Virus record (IMG/VR): IMGVR_UViG_3300032163_001348
Span: 1 to 27,326 of that record
DNA length: 27,326 nt
Reading direction: 5' to 3' (one strand)
Source: a virus
Numbering within the stretch: position 1 is the first letter of the stretch; every line of letters begins with the position of its first letter. A program made the translations under genes and the position numbers. Below, one piece after another: positions 14,267 through 20,973 of the stretch. The notes under the pieces are model-generated. The model was not told the origin of the DNA, made no database searches, and worked only from the letters and a program-made list of their open reading frames with translations.

Positions 14267-16024
14267 CTATCTCCTCTCCCCCACGAACAGAATCTCCGCC
14301 GCCCGCAGTCTGCCGGAGGCAGACTCCTCGATCAACCCGTTTCTCCTCAAATCCCCGAGGTAAGTCCCGAAGGTCCCGCCGGTCACCGCGAAGTCCGTCC
14401 GCTCCGCCAGGTCCGCGCGGCTCATGCCCTCGGGGTGGATCGCCACCAACTCATCGAGCATCCGGCGGGCGCCCGCCCGCAGCGCGCCTCGCCACGTTTC
14501 CAGGATCTCGTCCGGCCGCATGGGACGCGGGGCGATGTGATCGCAGCCCGCCAGGCCCTCAGCGGTAATGCTGACCTCCCGGCTGCCGAGCTCGATGTAG
14601 CCGGCGCGTTTGAGATCGCCGAGGTAGGCGTTGTAAGTGCCGCCCCGCGGGGCGAAGCGGCTGAGAGTGGCGAGCTGGCTGCGGGTCATCACCATTGGAT
14701 GGTGCCGGGCGAGCGTCTCCAACATCCGGCGGGCGCCGGCGCGGAGGTGAGGACCATCATTGTCAACTTTTCGGTCAACTTTTGCAGACGAAATGACGGG
14801 GCGCGGAAAGGCCATGGGGGGAACCCGGGCCGCGTCGAGGGTCTCGTAGTCACGGCCAGCGAAGTGGTTGAGGATTGTCAGGACTGCATCGCCGGCTTTC
14901 GCGACTGCCTCCAGATCACCCATCCCATCGAAGGCTGCGCTGATCTGGTCAAGCGCCCCGGCCAGGTCCTGTCGCTCCCGCTTGAGGTCGCCGAACGTTC
15001 GCTCCCAGTCCGCCTCGCGCTTCCGGATCTCCGCGTCGGGAACGCCTCCCGCCTGTTTGATCGCCGCCGCCTCGAGCCGCTTGACCTCGCGGCGCAACTC
15101 GCCGATGGTCTGCACCAGCCGGACCCGTTCGTTCGCCTCCTCCTCCTGATCGCGGGAGATATGGTCGAGCTTATCCAGTACGGCCTTGATCCGAGCGGAG
15201 GGCGGCGGCGCCGGCGCGGCCAGCTGGCCTCGCCCGATCTGCGGATGTTTGGTCTGCACCGCTCCGACCCGGAAGAAGCTGAGGGCCTGCGGCTCGAAGG
15301 CCATGCCTATCGAGTAGAACGTGCCGGCCGGCAGGGTCATCAGCCCCCGATCAATCTCTCTCGCTCTATCGCGGGAAACCGCCAGCATGTCCAGCGCCCG
15401 GGCCCGGTCCACATCCTGCACCGTTCGGCCAACCATCACGTTGCCGCATTCGGCCGCCGCGTCCTTGTCGAGCTTGGCGATGCGCTGCGTGGCCAGCACG
15501 GCGGCGAAGCCGCGCTTGCGGCCCCGCGCCAGCAGGTCAATCACCGCCTCCGCCGACTCGGCCTCGCGCTTCTGGGGGCAAAAGGAATGTGCCTCATCAA
15601 TCACCACCAGGGCGGGATGCCACAGCGCTTTCGGCGCGTTCACCAGGGACTCGAGGAAGAGCCGCACGAACCGCTTGCGCTCGCCGACCGGGAGTTCGTA
15701 GAGATCGCAGATCACATTGCACTGCAGCTCCAACACAGAGCGGGCCAGGGCCCCGGCCTCCTGGGGTTTGGCCGCCCGGTCGCCGCCCTTCCCGATCAGC
15801 ACGTAATCGAAGTGCTCGCGCAGGGAGGCGAACTCGCCCTCGAGGTCGAGCACGATGTGCTGGACCTGCCCGTGCGTCTGCCCCAGGAGCAGGCGGAGCG
15901 TCCAGGATTTGCCGCCGCCCGCCATCGCCTGCACCAGCAGCCGCGTCGCAATCAATGCCGGCACGTCCAGCCGCAACGGCCCACCGCCCTCGACCAGCCT
16001 CCCGATCTCGACCGCGTGGGGCAT
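14267..16024 (-). CDS. HerA/DUF87-like ATPase with tandem winged helices
   Basis: The product (585 residues from ATG 16024; a GTG at 16027 is also possible) is a FtsK/HerA-type ATPase. Walker A is AMAGGGKSWT (33-42), the following strand gives VLDLEGEF as in HerA/DUF87 proteins, Walker B is LVVIDEAHSFCP (about 140-151) and the sensor-like strand is AAVLATQRIAKLD. The N-terminal barrel of cellular HerA is very short or missing. A coiled coil follows (EEEANERVRLVQTIGELRRE), then two related winged-helix repeats, each starting with LRAGARRML and containing GGTYNAYLGDLKRAGYIE or GGTFGTYLGDLRRNGLIE. It may translocate on DNA bound by its winged helices, perhaps with the ParB-like protein encoded next. 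Confidence 0.85.
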   Translation of the reverse strand: MPHAVEIGRLVEGGGPLRLDVPALIATRLLVQAMAGGGKSWTLRLLLGQTHGQVQHIVLDLEGEFASLREHFDYVLIGKGGDRAAKPQEAGALARSVLELQCNVICDLYELPVGERKRFVRLFLESLVNAPKALWHPALVVIDEAHSFCPQKREAESAEAVIDLLARGRKRGFAAVLATQRIAKLDKDAAAECGNVMVGRTVQDVDRARALDMLAVSRDRAREIDRGLMTLPAGTFYSIGMAFEPQALSFFRVGAVQTKHPQIGRGQLAAPAPPPSARIKAVLDKLDHISRDQEEEANERVRLVQTIGELRREVKRLEAAAIKQAGGVPDAEIRKREADWERTFGDLKRERQDLAGALDQISAAFDGMGDLEAVAKAGDAVLTILNHFAGRDYETLDAARVPPMAFPRPVISSAKVDRKVDNDGPHLRAGARRMLETLARHHPMVMTRSQLATLSRFAPRGGTYNAYLGDLKRAGYIELGSREVSITAEGLAGCDHIAPRPMRPDEILETWRGALRAGARRMLDELVAIHPEGMSRADLAERTDFAVTGGTFGTYLGDLRRNGLIEESASGRLRAAEILFVGERR

Positions 16025-16203
16025 CACCGGTTGGCCTCCCTCTCCTCTGCCGCGATCAGCTCCCGCGCTCGCTCGGCCACCGCGTCCCAGGCCGTTTGCA
16101 CCGCCACATCGTAGCGGCGGGAGGGGATCGGCAAAGCTCCGAAGCGCCGGAGGATGCTATGATACCGAGAGCGCAACAACGTTCCTATGCGACGGTCGGT
16201 CAT
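16024..16203 (-). CDS. Small hypothetical protein (59 aa)
   Basis: ATG 16203 overlaps the loader stop as ATGA, and its stop overlaps the ATPase start as TGATG. The 59-residue product is basic in the first half (MTDRRIGTLLRSRYHSILRR) and ends in an acidic/amphipathic helix (AWDAVAERARELIAAEERE). I do not recognise it. The coupling on both sides argues for a translated gene; it may act with the loader or ATPase. The longer frame to 16386 lies inside the loader gene and is a shadow. Confidence 0.6.
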   Translation of the reverse strand: MTDRRIGTLLRSRYHSILRRFGALPIPSRRYDVAVQTAWDAVAERARELIAAEEREANR

Positions 16204-17069
16204 GGAATTGGCCTCCGGCGGTAATCTCCCGCCCCGATCCGCACCACGAAGCAGGCCTCGTAGAGCCGGCTCACTACTCGGCCCCCGAGGCGATCCGTCA
16301 GCTCGTCGGCGCCGAGGTCCGTGGTCGCGACCAGCGGCCGGCCCGCCTCGATCCGCCGATTCAGCAGGCGGCACATCTCCTCGCAATCCCAGCCGCCCCG
16401 GCTCGCGGCCGCGGCGCCGATGTCGTCGAGCACCAGGAGATCAACCTCGCTCATCGCCCACCGCAGCCAGTCCGGGTCGGCCGCCTCCTCCTCCGCCGGC
16501 CGGGAGAAGGATCGTCGTAGCGCGCCGAGGTAGTCAGCGAACTCCACGAACAGGCCGGTGCGGGCCGCGTCCGATTCGATCACGCGGTGCAGGATCGCCA
16601 GCGCCAGGTGCGTCTTCCCGCAGCCGTTCTTCCCGCAGAGCAGGAGGCCCCGGGCCGGTTCGGTCGGCGCCTCGATCATGCGGCCGGCGAACCGGCCAGC
16701 AGCTGCCAGCGCGTCAGCCGTTCCCTCCACCAGAGCGAATGTGTAGAATGTCCTCGTCGCCCGGTGCGGCGAGGCCAGGCCGGCCTTCTGGATTCGCTCG
16801 CGGAGGTGGAGTTGCGCGCTCCGTGCCCTCGCCTCGGCCTCGTGCTGCAGCCCCTCGCCCTCCGCGCAGCCGGGGCAGAGCCGGTTGATGTGCCAGCGGG
16901 GCCGCTTTGAGATCGGCAGCCAGATCGGGCGGACCTGCGCTCCGCAGAACTCGCAGAGGCCGGCTTCCGGACGCGTGGCAGGATCCGGCTGGGGCAGGGA
17001 TTCTCCAACCCGCGTCAGCCTACCAGCCTGTCGGATTCGCCTTGCGTCTTCCCGTTGCGGATCGTCCAT
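16200..17069 (-). CDS. DnaC-like helicase loader with zinc finger
   Basis: This 289-residue AAA+ protein has an N-terminal zinc-binding segment (LCEFCGAQ with C39/C42 and LCPGCAEG with C65/C68) and a C-terminal ATPase domain: Walker A LLLCGKNGCGKTHL (142-155), Walker B VDLLVLDDIGAA (209-220), sensor I VATTDL (247-252) and arginine-finger segment DRLGGRVVSRLYE (259-271). It matches DnaC/DnaI/IstB-type loaders that place the replicative helicase at the origin. The start ATG 17069 has GGAGGG upstream and overlaps the initiator gene by 50 bases. The initiator-loader order is a classic phage replication module. No helicase gene is in the window, so the host DnaB would presumably be used. Confidence 0.88.
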   Translation of the reverse strand: MDDPQREDARRIRQAGRLTRVGESLPQPDPATRPEAGLCEFCGAQVRPIWLPISKRPRWHINRLCPGCAEGEGLQHEAEARARSAQLHLRERIQKAGLASPHRATRTFYTFALVEGTADALAAAGRFAGRMIEAPTEPARGLLLCGKNGCGKTHLALAILHRVIESDAARTGLFVEFADYLGALRRSFSRPAEEEAADPDWLRWAMSEVDLLVLDDIGAAAASRGGWDCEEMCRLLNRRIEAGRPLVATTDLGADELTDRLGGRVVSRLYEACFVVRIGAGDYRRRPIP

Positions 17070-17859
17070 GGGTATACCCTCCGTCGAGTGCGGCTCCGAG
17101 GCCGTTGATCATGCTCTCGGAGCAGAAGAGCTTCAGGCTGTGGCCCGACTTGGCGACGAATGGGTCCTCCGATGCGAGGTAGGCGGCGAAGAGCACGTGG
17201 CAGCGGTCCCGTCCGAGCGCCTTCTCCCGCCTGGCGATCAGCGCCCCGCAGGCCGCCGGATCTATCACCAGGCAGCGCTCCAGGACCCGCTTCGCCTCGT
17301 CGTGGTAGTGCTGGAGAGGGCCTTTCGTCGGGCGGGCGCAGAAGGGGCAGCCGGCAGCTTTCGCGCCGGCCCCTTCCTCCTCCACTTCCTCCTCATATTC
17401 CTCCTCCTCCTCTGTGGCACCAGATGGTATGTCAGATGGTGCGCCAGATCGGAGGCCAGTTCGTCCGCCAGAACGTACGTCAGTGGTGCCGGCAGGAGGG
17501 GCAGGAAGTTCGCTCGGGATGTAGCGGTCGGCGCGGGGTTTGGGCTGGTGCTTCCGCCACTTCCGCCAGGCACCATAGCGGGATCCGACCTCGCCCTCGT
17601 AGAGCACGATGAAGCCATATCGGTCCATGCCAGCGAGGAACCGAAGGGCCCGGGCGGCCGCCCGGGGATGGTGGGGGAAGCACTTGGCGCCGGCGACTTC
17701 GGCCAGGAAGCGGCCATCATCGTCGGAGTTGGTGATCAGCCGGTCGAAGAACATGCCGGCCCAGGGACCATATTCCTTCACGAAGGCGGCCACGGTCGGC
17801 GAATCACATAAGCGTCTCCTGAGAAACCGTCCGCCGAAGGCCTTCCTTGGTTCTGCCAC
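17020..17859 (-). CDS. Phage replication initiator (replisome-organiser-like)
   Basis: GTG 17859 (GAGG upstream) begins a 279-residue protein. The first 110 residues (CDSPTVAAFVKEYGPWAGMF, FDRLITNSDDDGRFLA, AARALRFLAGMDRYGFIVLY, YGAWRKWRKHQPKP) match the N-terminal winged-helix pattern of phage replisome organisers, in which the gene product binds the origin. A linker of (G/D)-x-(R/P)-(S/T) repeats (about 120-146) and a very acidic run (EEEEEYEEEVEEEG) follow. The C-terminal part contains CPFCARPTKGPLQHYHDEAK, a possible C2H2 zinc site, and helices that could contact the loader encoded next. The linker coding DNA is itself periodic and may be the origin. Function is inferred from pattern and gene order. 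Confidence 0.75.
   Translation of the reverse strand: MAEPRKAFGGRFLRRRLCDSPTVAAFVKEYGPWAGMFFDRLITNSDDDGRFLAEVAGAKCFPHHPRAAARALRFLAGMDRYGFIVLYEGEVGSRYGAWRKWRKHQPKPRADRYIPSELPAPPAGTTDVRSGGRTGLRSGAPSDIPSGATEEEEEYEEEVEEEGAGAKAAGCPFCARPTKGPLQHYHDEAKRVLERCLVIDPAACGALIARREKALGRDRCHVLFAAYLASEDPFVAKSGHSLKLFCSESMINGLGAALDGGYTHGRSATGRRKANPTGW
17368..17496. other. Candidate replication origin: 12-base iterons plus purine tract
   Basis: On the plus strand CAG recurs at 17421, 17433, 17445, 17457, 17469, 17481 and 17493, exactly every 12 bases. The best-conserved units are CAGATGGTATGT, CAGATGGTGCGC and CAGATCGGAGGC. Next to them, 17371-17413 is almost pure pyrimidine on this strand (purine on the other) with the only AT-rich patch nearby (CATATTC). 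Iterons followed by a purine-rich, more easily melted tract within the initiator gene is the layout of the lambda origin in gene O. The repeats also encode a tetrapeptide repeat, so protein-level selection is an alternative. Confidence 0.45.
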
Positions 17860-18013
17860 TGCCTCGCCCCGATCTCTGCTTTGCTGTGAACTCTGGACAG
17901 GTCAGCCCGTACTTCCCACGCTTACATTCCCACCGCGCGCACCGCCGCGTCGCCGGGTCGCGGTGGGCACAGTCGCCGCATGACTTGTCGGTTGGGCCGC
18001 GGATGGAGCTCAT
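17804..18013 (-). CDS. Small cysteine-rich protein (69 aa)
   Basis: ATG 18013 overlaps the previous stop (ATGA) with GAAGG upstream. The product contains DKSCGDCAHRDPATRRCARW and then WECKRGKYGLTCPEF: five cysteines within residues 10-41 (CxxC, C, C, C) suggesting a zinc or Fe-S site. The rest is a polar basic tail (RSGRGSGRTKEGLRRTVSQE). Short cysteine-rich proteins of this form, with a CxxC...C...C layout, are frequent in phages and have no assigned role. It overlaps the initiator start by 56 bases, so it may control translation of that gene by coupling. Confidence 0.6.
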   Translation of the reverse strand: MSSIRGPTDKSCGDCAHRDPATRRCARWECKRGKYGLTCPEFTAKQRSGRGSGRTKEGLRRTVSQETLM

Positions 18014-18399
18014 GCCGTCGCCTTCTCGTCGCATACGAACGGGTCGGAGGAAGCCGGGGTGCCGTTCGCGAATTGCTCCGCCTCTTCCCGCGTGCCGAAT
18101 CGGCCCCGGCTGATCCGCACGCCGTCGCCAGGGAAGATCCCGCCCGACCGCGACCGGACGCAGACGTGAAAGTGCAGGCCCCTCCGCCGCAATGTGGCCT
18201 CGGCCGCGCGCTCCTTCTTCCGCGCCGCGGCCTCCTCGCGCATCTGCTCTCGTCTCGTGGGCCGCGCTATGGTCTCGGAATCGGTCACGGGATCAGCCTC
18301 TCTCACGCCAGTCAAGGGAGCGGCCCGGCCTGCGGTCTCCTGTGCAGTACGTGCTCCGGCCTTACTCGTGCATTTCCACCCTCGCGTGGGATGGCGCAT
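18010..18399 (-). CDS. Hypothetical basic protein (129 aa)
   Basis: ATG 18399 (MRHPTRGWKC) follows a strong GGAGG with five bases of spacing. The 129-residue product has a disordered-looking N-terminus, a charged helix (TRREQMREEAAARKKERAAE) and a C-terminal beta-like segment (RRGLHFHVCVRSRSGGIFPG, then GVRISRGRFGTREEAEQFAN) that ends in a helix. The strand-loop-strand-helix ending with R-x-x-G-x-F-x-T-R-E-E-A is reminiscent of small AP2-like or integrase-arm-type DNA-binding beta sheets, but the match is weak. Upstream reading to 18522 is possible in frame, yet the good ribosome site supports 18399. Function unknown. Confidence 0.6.
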   Translation of the reverse strand: MRHPTRGWKCTSKAGARTAQETAGRAAPLTGVREADPVTDSETIARPTRREQMREEAAARKKERAAEATLRRRGLHFHVCVRSRSGGIFPGDGVRISRGRFGTREEAEQFANGTPASSDPFVCDEKATA

Positions 18400-18449
18400 G
18401 ATGCCTCCACTGTCAGCCACAGGGTGCCGGGCCGCCCCCATCTGGTTTG

Positions 18450-19550
18450 TTACGCCTCGCCCTGGTCGGATTCGGCCGGCGGCACGTCCTTCTTGCACTC
18501 GCCCGCTGGCTTCTCGCCGCACTCCTCCGTGGGCTTCACCTCTCCACTCGGGTCCTCGCAGGTCGGCTCGGCCTTCTTCTCCTCAGTCTCGCATGGTGCG
18601 CTCACCTCATCACCTCCTTCGGGTTGGCCTCCCGCAACCGGGAAGCCGGATAGATAGCGCCCCTCCTTGCAGAGGGTGCAATCGTCGCCCGCCCGCGCGG
18701 TCGCCACCTCCTGCGGCTGGCGACAGTTCGAGCAGGTAAGCGGGATCACGCCCTCGATCGCCAGCTCTCCGTCCAGGCAGAATCCGCAGATACTACCCGG
18801 CTCCGCGCCCTCGGTGCGCACGATCTTCCGGCAGGCGGGATTGCGGCAGGCGATCATGTCCACCGGCTCGGGCGCCGGCGCATCGCTCAGGGGCAGGGCC
18901 TGTTGATCGGCCGGGATCGCGGCTGGCGCTTCTTCAACCGGGAAGACCAGGCCGACATTGACGGTCCGGCCCTTGCGCGTAACGGACTCCTGGTGCAGGG
19001 CCCACGGATCGGCGACGTTCGGGCTCAGCGCGACGCTGAGTTCGCCGTCCGCGTTGAGCGATGCGCCCTTGAACTTCGCGGAGAAGCGGATCGTCGCCTC
19101 CTCCTCCGCCTTCTGCTGCCGCCGCAGGGTCTCGACCCGGCCCAGCACATCGGCCACGTGTGCATCAAGCGCGCAGCAGACCGAGCCGTCCGATGAGATG
19201 TGGGGGCAGACGAAGGCCGGCAGTCCCGCCTCGGGCCAGTGCGCGGCGGGGATCGTCTCGGCCACGATCAGCGCCATGTTCGCGAGATCAATGAGGCACT
19301 GGACGAACCGGGGCATATCGTCCGATAGGATGGCCTTGTCCATCTGATCTATCTGCTGGCGTAGCGACATCAGCACCCGGCCCCGATCCTCGATGGTGAA
19401 TCCCCAGCCCTTCTCCTCGTTCGCCTTCAGCTCTTGCTGCATCAGCCCCGCCCACCGCAGCAGCGCCGTCGCCCGGTCCGGGTGCGATACCACCACCGGC
19501 TCCGCCTCCGGATCCTTCTCGGCCGCCTTCTTCCCGCGCTTCCTTGGCAT
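18450..19550 (-). CDS. Hypothetical protein: degenerate MazG-like head, zinc ribbons, Cys/Glu tail
   Basis: ATG 19550 follows AGGAGG with six bases of spacing; the product has 366 residues. Residues 28-95 (MQQELKANEEKGWGFTIED, then LRQQIDQMDKAI and CLIDLANMALIVAETI) look like the all-alpha NTP pyrophosphatase (MazG/DUF550) fold, but the usual metal-binding glutamates appear replaced (RQQIDQ, CLIDLAN), so activity is doubtful. The centre (about 150-205: IRFSAKFKGASLNADGELSV) is beta-rich. Two cysteine groups follow (CRNPACRK...ICGFC and CSNCRQPQ...CTLC) as zinc ribbons. The last 60 residues repeat Glu/Pro/Lys with spaced cysteines. The assembly is unfamiliar to me; function is unknown. Confidence 0.7.
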   Translation of the reverse strand: MPRKRGKKAAEKDPEAEPVVVSHPDRATALLRWAGLMQQELKANEEKGWGFTIEDRGRVLMSLRQQIDQMDKAILSDDMPRFVQCLIDLANMALIVAETIPAAHWPEAGLPAFVCPHISSDGSVCCALDAHVADVLGRVETLRRQQKAEEEATIRFSAKFKGASLNADGELSVALSPNVADPWALHQESVTRKGRTVNVGLVFPVEEAPAAIPADQQALPLSDAPAPEPVDMIACRNPACRKIVRTEGAEPGSICGFCLDGELAIEGVIPLTCSNCRQPQEVATARAGDDCTLCKEGRYLSGFPVAGGQPEGGDEVSAPCETEEKKAEPTCEDPSGEVKPTEECGEKPAGECKKDVPPAESDQGEA

Positions 19551-19559
19551 CCTCGCCTC

Positions 19560-19976
19560 CTAGATCAGTCTCGGCTGCTGCGGAGCGGGCCGGCCTCCCG
19601 GCGGTGGGTCAGCCAACCCGCCCCGCAACTCCGCTCGTCTCCGCTCGACTTCCAAGCCAGTCCGCGCGAGGTGCGGCTGGAGCTCCGGTGCCAGCACGAC
19701 GCGGTACTCGTGCTGGTCCTGCCCGGGGATGGGCCGGCTCTCGATCACCATGCCCTTCGCCCGGAGCTGGGCCAGCGCCGAATCGTGCGACCAGCCGCGC
19801 TCGCCATAGGCCTCATGGAGTTCCTGGCCGGTCACCCAGCGGCCCGGCACGGCGAGGAGGCGGTTGGCGACGCGCCAGAGCTTGCTGCCCGGGCGCGCCC
19901 AGCGGGAGGGATCGGCCAGGGATGGCCGGGAGATCACCCTCATGTGCCCGCTTGCCGGAATGAACCCTCGCCGCAT
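19560..19976 (-). CDS. Winged-helix DNA-binding protein
   Basis: The 138-residue product carries a winged-helix core from about residue 32 to 95: SKLWRVANRLLAVPGRWVTG, then QELHEAYGERGWSHDSALAQ and LRAKGMVIESRPIPGQDQHE, followed by YRVVLAPEL. This is a helix, helix, recognition helix and two-stranded wing arrangement. The N-terminus is basic and the C-terminus Pro/Gly-rich and disordered. A phage transcriptional regulator or replication accessory is plausible; the target is unknown. ATG 19976 is preceded by GGCGAGGCG; an internal ATG at 19943 is a weaker alternative. The gene follows the 129-aa gene after a 12-base gap. Confidence 0.7.
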   Translation of the reverse strand: MRRGFIPASGHMRVISRPSLADPSRWARPGSKLWRVANRLLAVPGRWVTGQELHEAYGERGWSHDSALAQLRAKGMVIESRPIPGQDQHEYRVVLAPELQPHLARTGLEVERRRAELRGGLADPPPGGRPAPQQPRLI

Positions 19977-19988
19977 CGCCTCGCCTAT

Positions 19989-20378
19989 CTAGGGGATCGC
20001 GCCGATCACCCGAAGGGCCTTCAGGATCGCCTCCTCGGGGATCACGTCGTCGAGCGCCTTGGTGATGGCCGGGAAGCCCGCCTTCACCTTGCTGATTGCC
20101 AGTGCCGGAAGGGCCTCCGCCTGCTCCACGATCCGCGCCCTGATGTCGGCCGGCATGTCCGCGGGAAGCAGCGCGACCAGCGCGTCCGCGCCGACCTTCA
20201 GTTCGGCCTCGGCCTGTCGCAGGAAGTCCTGCACATCGCCGGATGCCTCTCCGATCGCCGCGGCCGCGTCGTAGTCGTTCGCCTCCAGCGCCTCCAGGAA
20301 AGGTACTGCCTGCGGGCACTCCCGGCGTAGGTAGTCCTTTACTCCTTCGATGTCCAATGCCCGGGAAATCCAGCTCAT
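19989..20378 (-). CDS. Hypothetical helical protein (129 aa)
   Basis: ATG 20378 overlaps the previous stop (ATGA). The protein is acidic and almost entirely helical: MSWISRALDIEGVKDYLRRE, VPFLEALEANDYDAAAAIGE, DVQDFLRQAEAELKVGADAL, and a hydrophobic Ala/Pro/Leu-rich C-terminal half (LPALAISKVKAGFPAITKAL, EEAILKALRVIGAIP). No transmembrane segment or catalytic motif is visible. I do not recognise the family. Conserved reading-frame coupling and clean composition support translation. Confidence 0.65.
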   Translation of the reverse strand: MSWISRALDIEGVKDYLRRECPQAVPFLEALEANDYDAAAAIGEASGDVQDFLRQAEAELKVGADALVALLPADMPADIRARIVEQAEALPALAISKVKAGFPAITKALDDVIPEEAILKALRVIGAIP

Positions 20379-20722
20379 GCTCTCTCACCTCCCTCCCGTG
20401 TTCCGACTTGTCTGCTCATATCTCGCCTTTTAGAATCGTCGGTCCCGTCCTCGCCCACCGCCACACACTTCGGCCGGCAGGTCACGACGACGCGGCCCGT
20501 GCCGTTGTCCGCGAGGGCCCGCACCACGCGGCGCCGACCAAGCCGCGGTTCGGGGCAAGCCATCAGGCAGCGTGCGCTCTGGCCGTCGGGCATGAGCGGC
20601 GTATCGGCGTGCTGATCCGGCAGGTTGACCCAGACGCAGAGCCGCTCTTCGCTCAGCGGCTCGTCGAGCAAACCCTCCCGCGGCAACCGCGCGCCGCAGG
20701 CGAAGCGGAGAAGGTAGGGCAT
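20375..20722 (-). CDS. Hypothetical protein (115 aa)
   Basis: ATG 20722 overlaps the previous stop as TGATG. The 115-residue product starts with a short hydrophobic strand (MPYLLRFACGARLP), has an acidic stretch (LLDEPLSEERLCVWVNLPDQ), a cysteine-containing middle (SARCLMACPEPRLGRRRVVR) and a strand (TGRVVVTCRPKCVAV), then a basic disordered tail. Five cysteines, two as CLMAC and two as CRPKC, could bind a metal. I do not recognise the family. Position between two coupled genes supports coding. Confidence 0.55.
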   Translation of the reverse strand: MPYLLRFACGARLPREGLLDEPLSEERLCVWVNLPDQHADTPLMPDGQSARCLMACPEPRLGRRRVVRALADNGTGRVVVTCRPKCVAVGEDGTDDSKRRDMSRQVGTREGGERA

Positions 20723-20973
20723 CAGCGCGCTTCCTTCTTCGCGAGGTCCGCGGGCTTCAGTGTGTGCGCGTACCGCTGGCAGGCCGCGACTAACCGATCC
20801 GCCGCTTCATGGTAGACCTTCCGCCGGAGCTTCGGCCCGGCGTATCGCACGCCGATCGCGATGCCGAAAAGCTGGCTCTCCGCGAGTCGGTAGGAGGTCA
20901 CATAGGCGAACGTGTCCCGACAAAGCCGGAAGCCCGCCGCCTTGAGATGCTTGCGCTCCTGTGCCTTCGTCAT
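20722..20973 (-). CDS. Hypothetical protein (83 aa)
   Basis: ATG 20973 overlaps the SbcC stop (ATGA). The 83-residue product (MTKAQERKHLKAAGFRLCRD, then TFAYVTSYRLAESQLFGIAI and KLRRKVYHEAADRLVAACQR) is basic, with an alpha/beta look and an amphipathic C-terminal helix. No known motif is visible. It follows SbcC and may be an accessory protein of recombination, but only gene order suggests this. The longer reading to 21177 lies inside SbcC and is a shadow. Confidence 0.65.
   Translation of the reverse strand: MTKAQERKHLKAAGFRLCRDTFAYVTSYRLAESQLFGIAIGVRYAGPKLRRKVYHEAADRLVAACQRYAHTLKPADLAKKEAR

Noticed and set aside
12877-14568. A 563-codon plus-strand open frame opposite the ParB-like gene
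   Set aside because: Composition is that of an antisense shadow (Leu/Asp/His/Gly/Arg-rich) and the opposite strand encodes a recognisable ParB-like protein.
14252-16114. A 620-codon open frame on the plus strand opposite the HerA-like ATPase
   Set aside because: It mirrors a gene with clear ATPase motifs; its product is Arg/His/Gln-rich without motifs. Long antisense frames are expected in GC-rich DNA.
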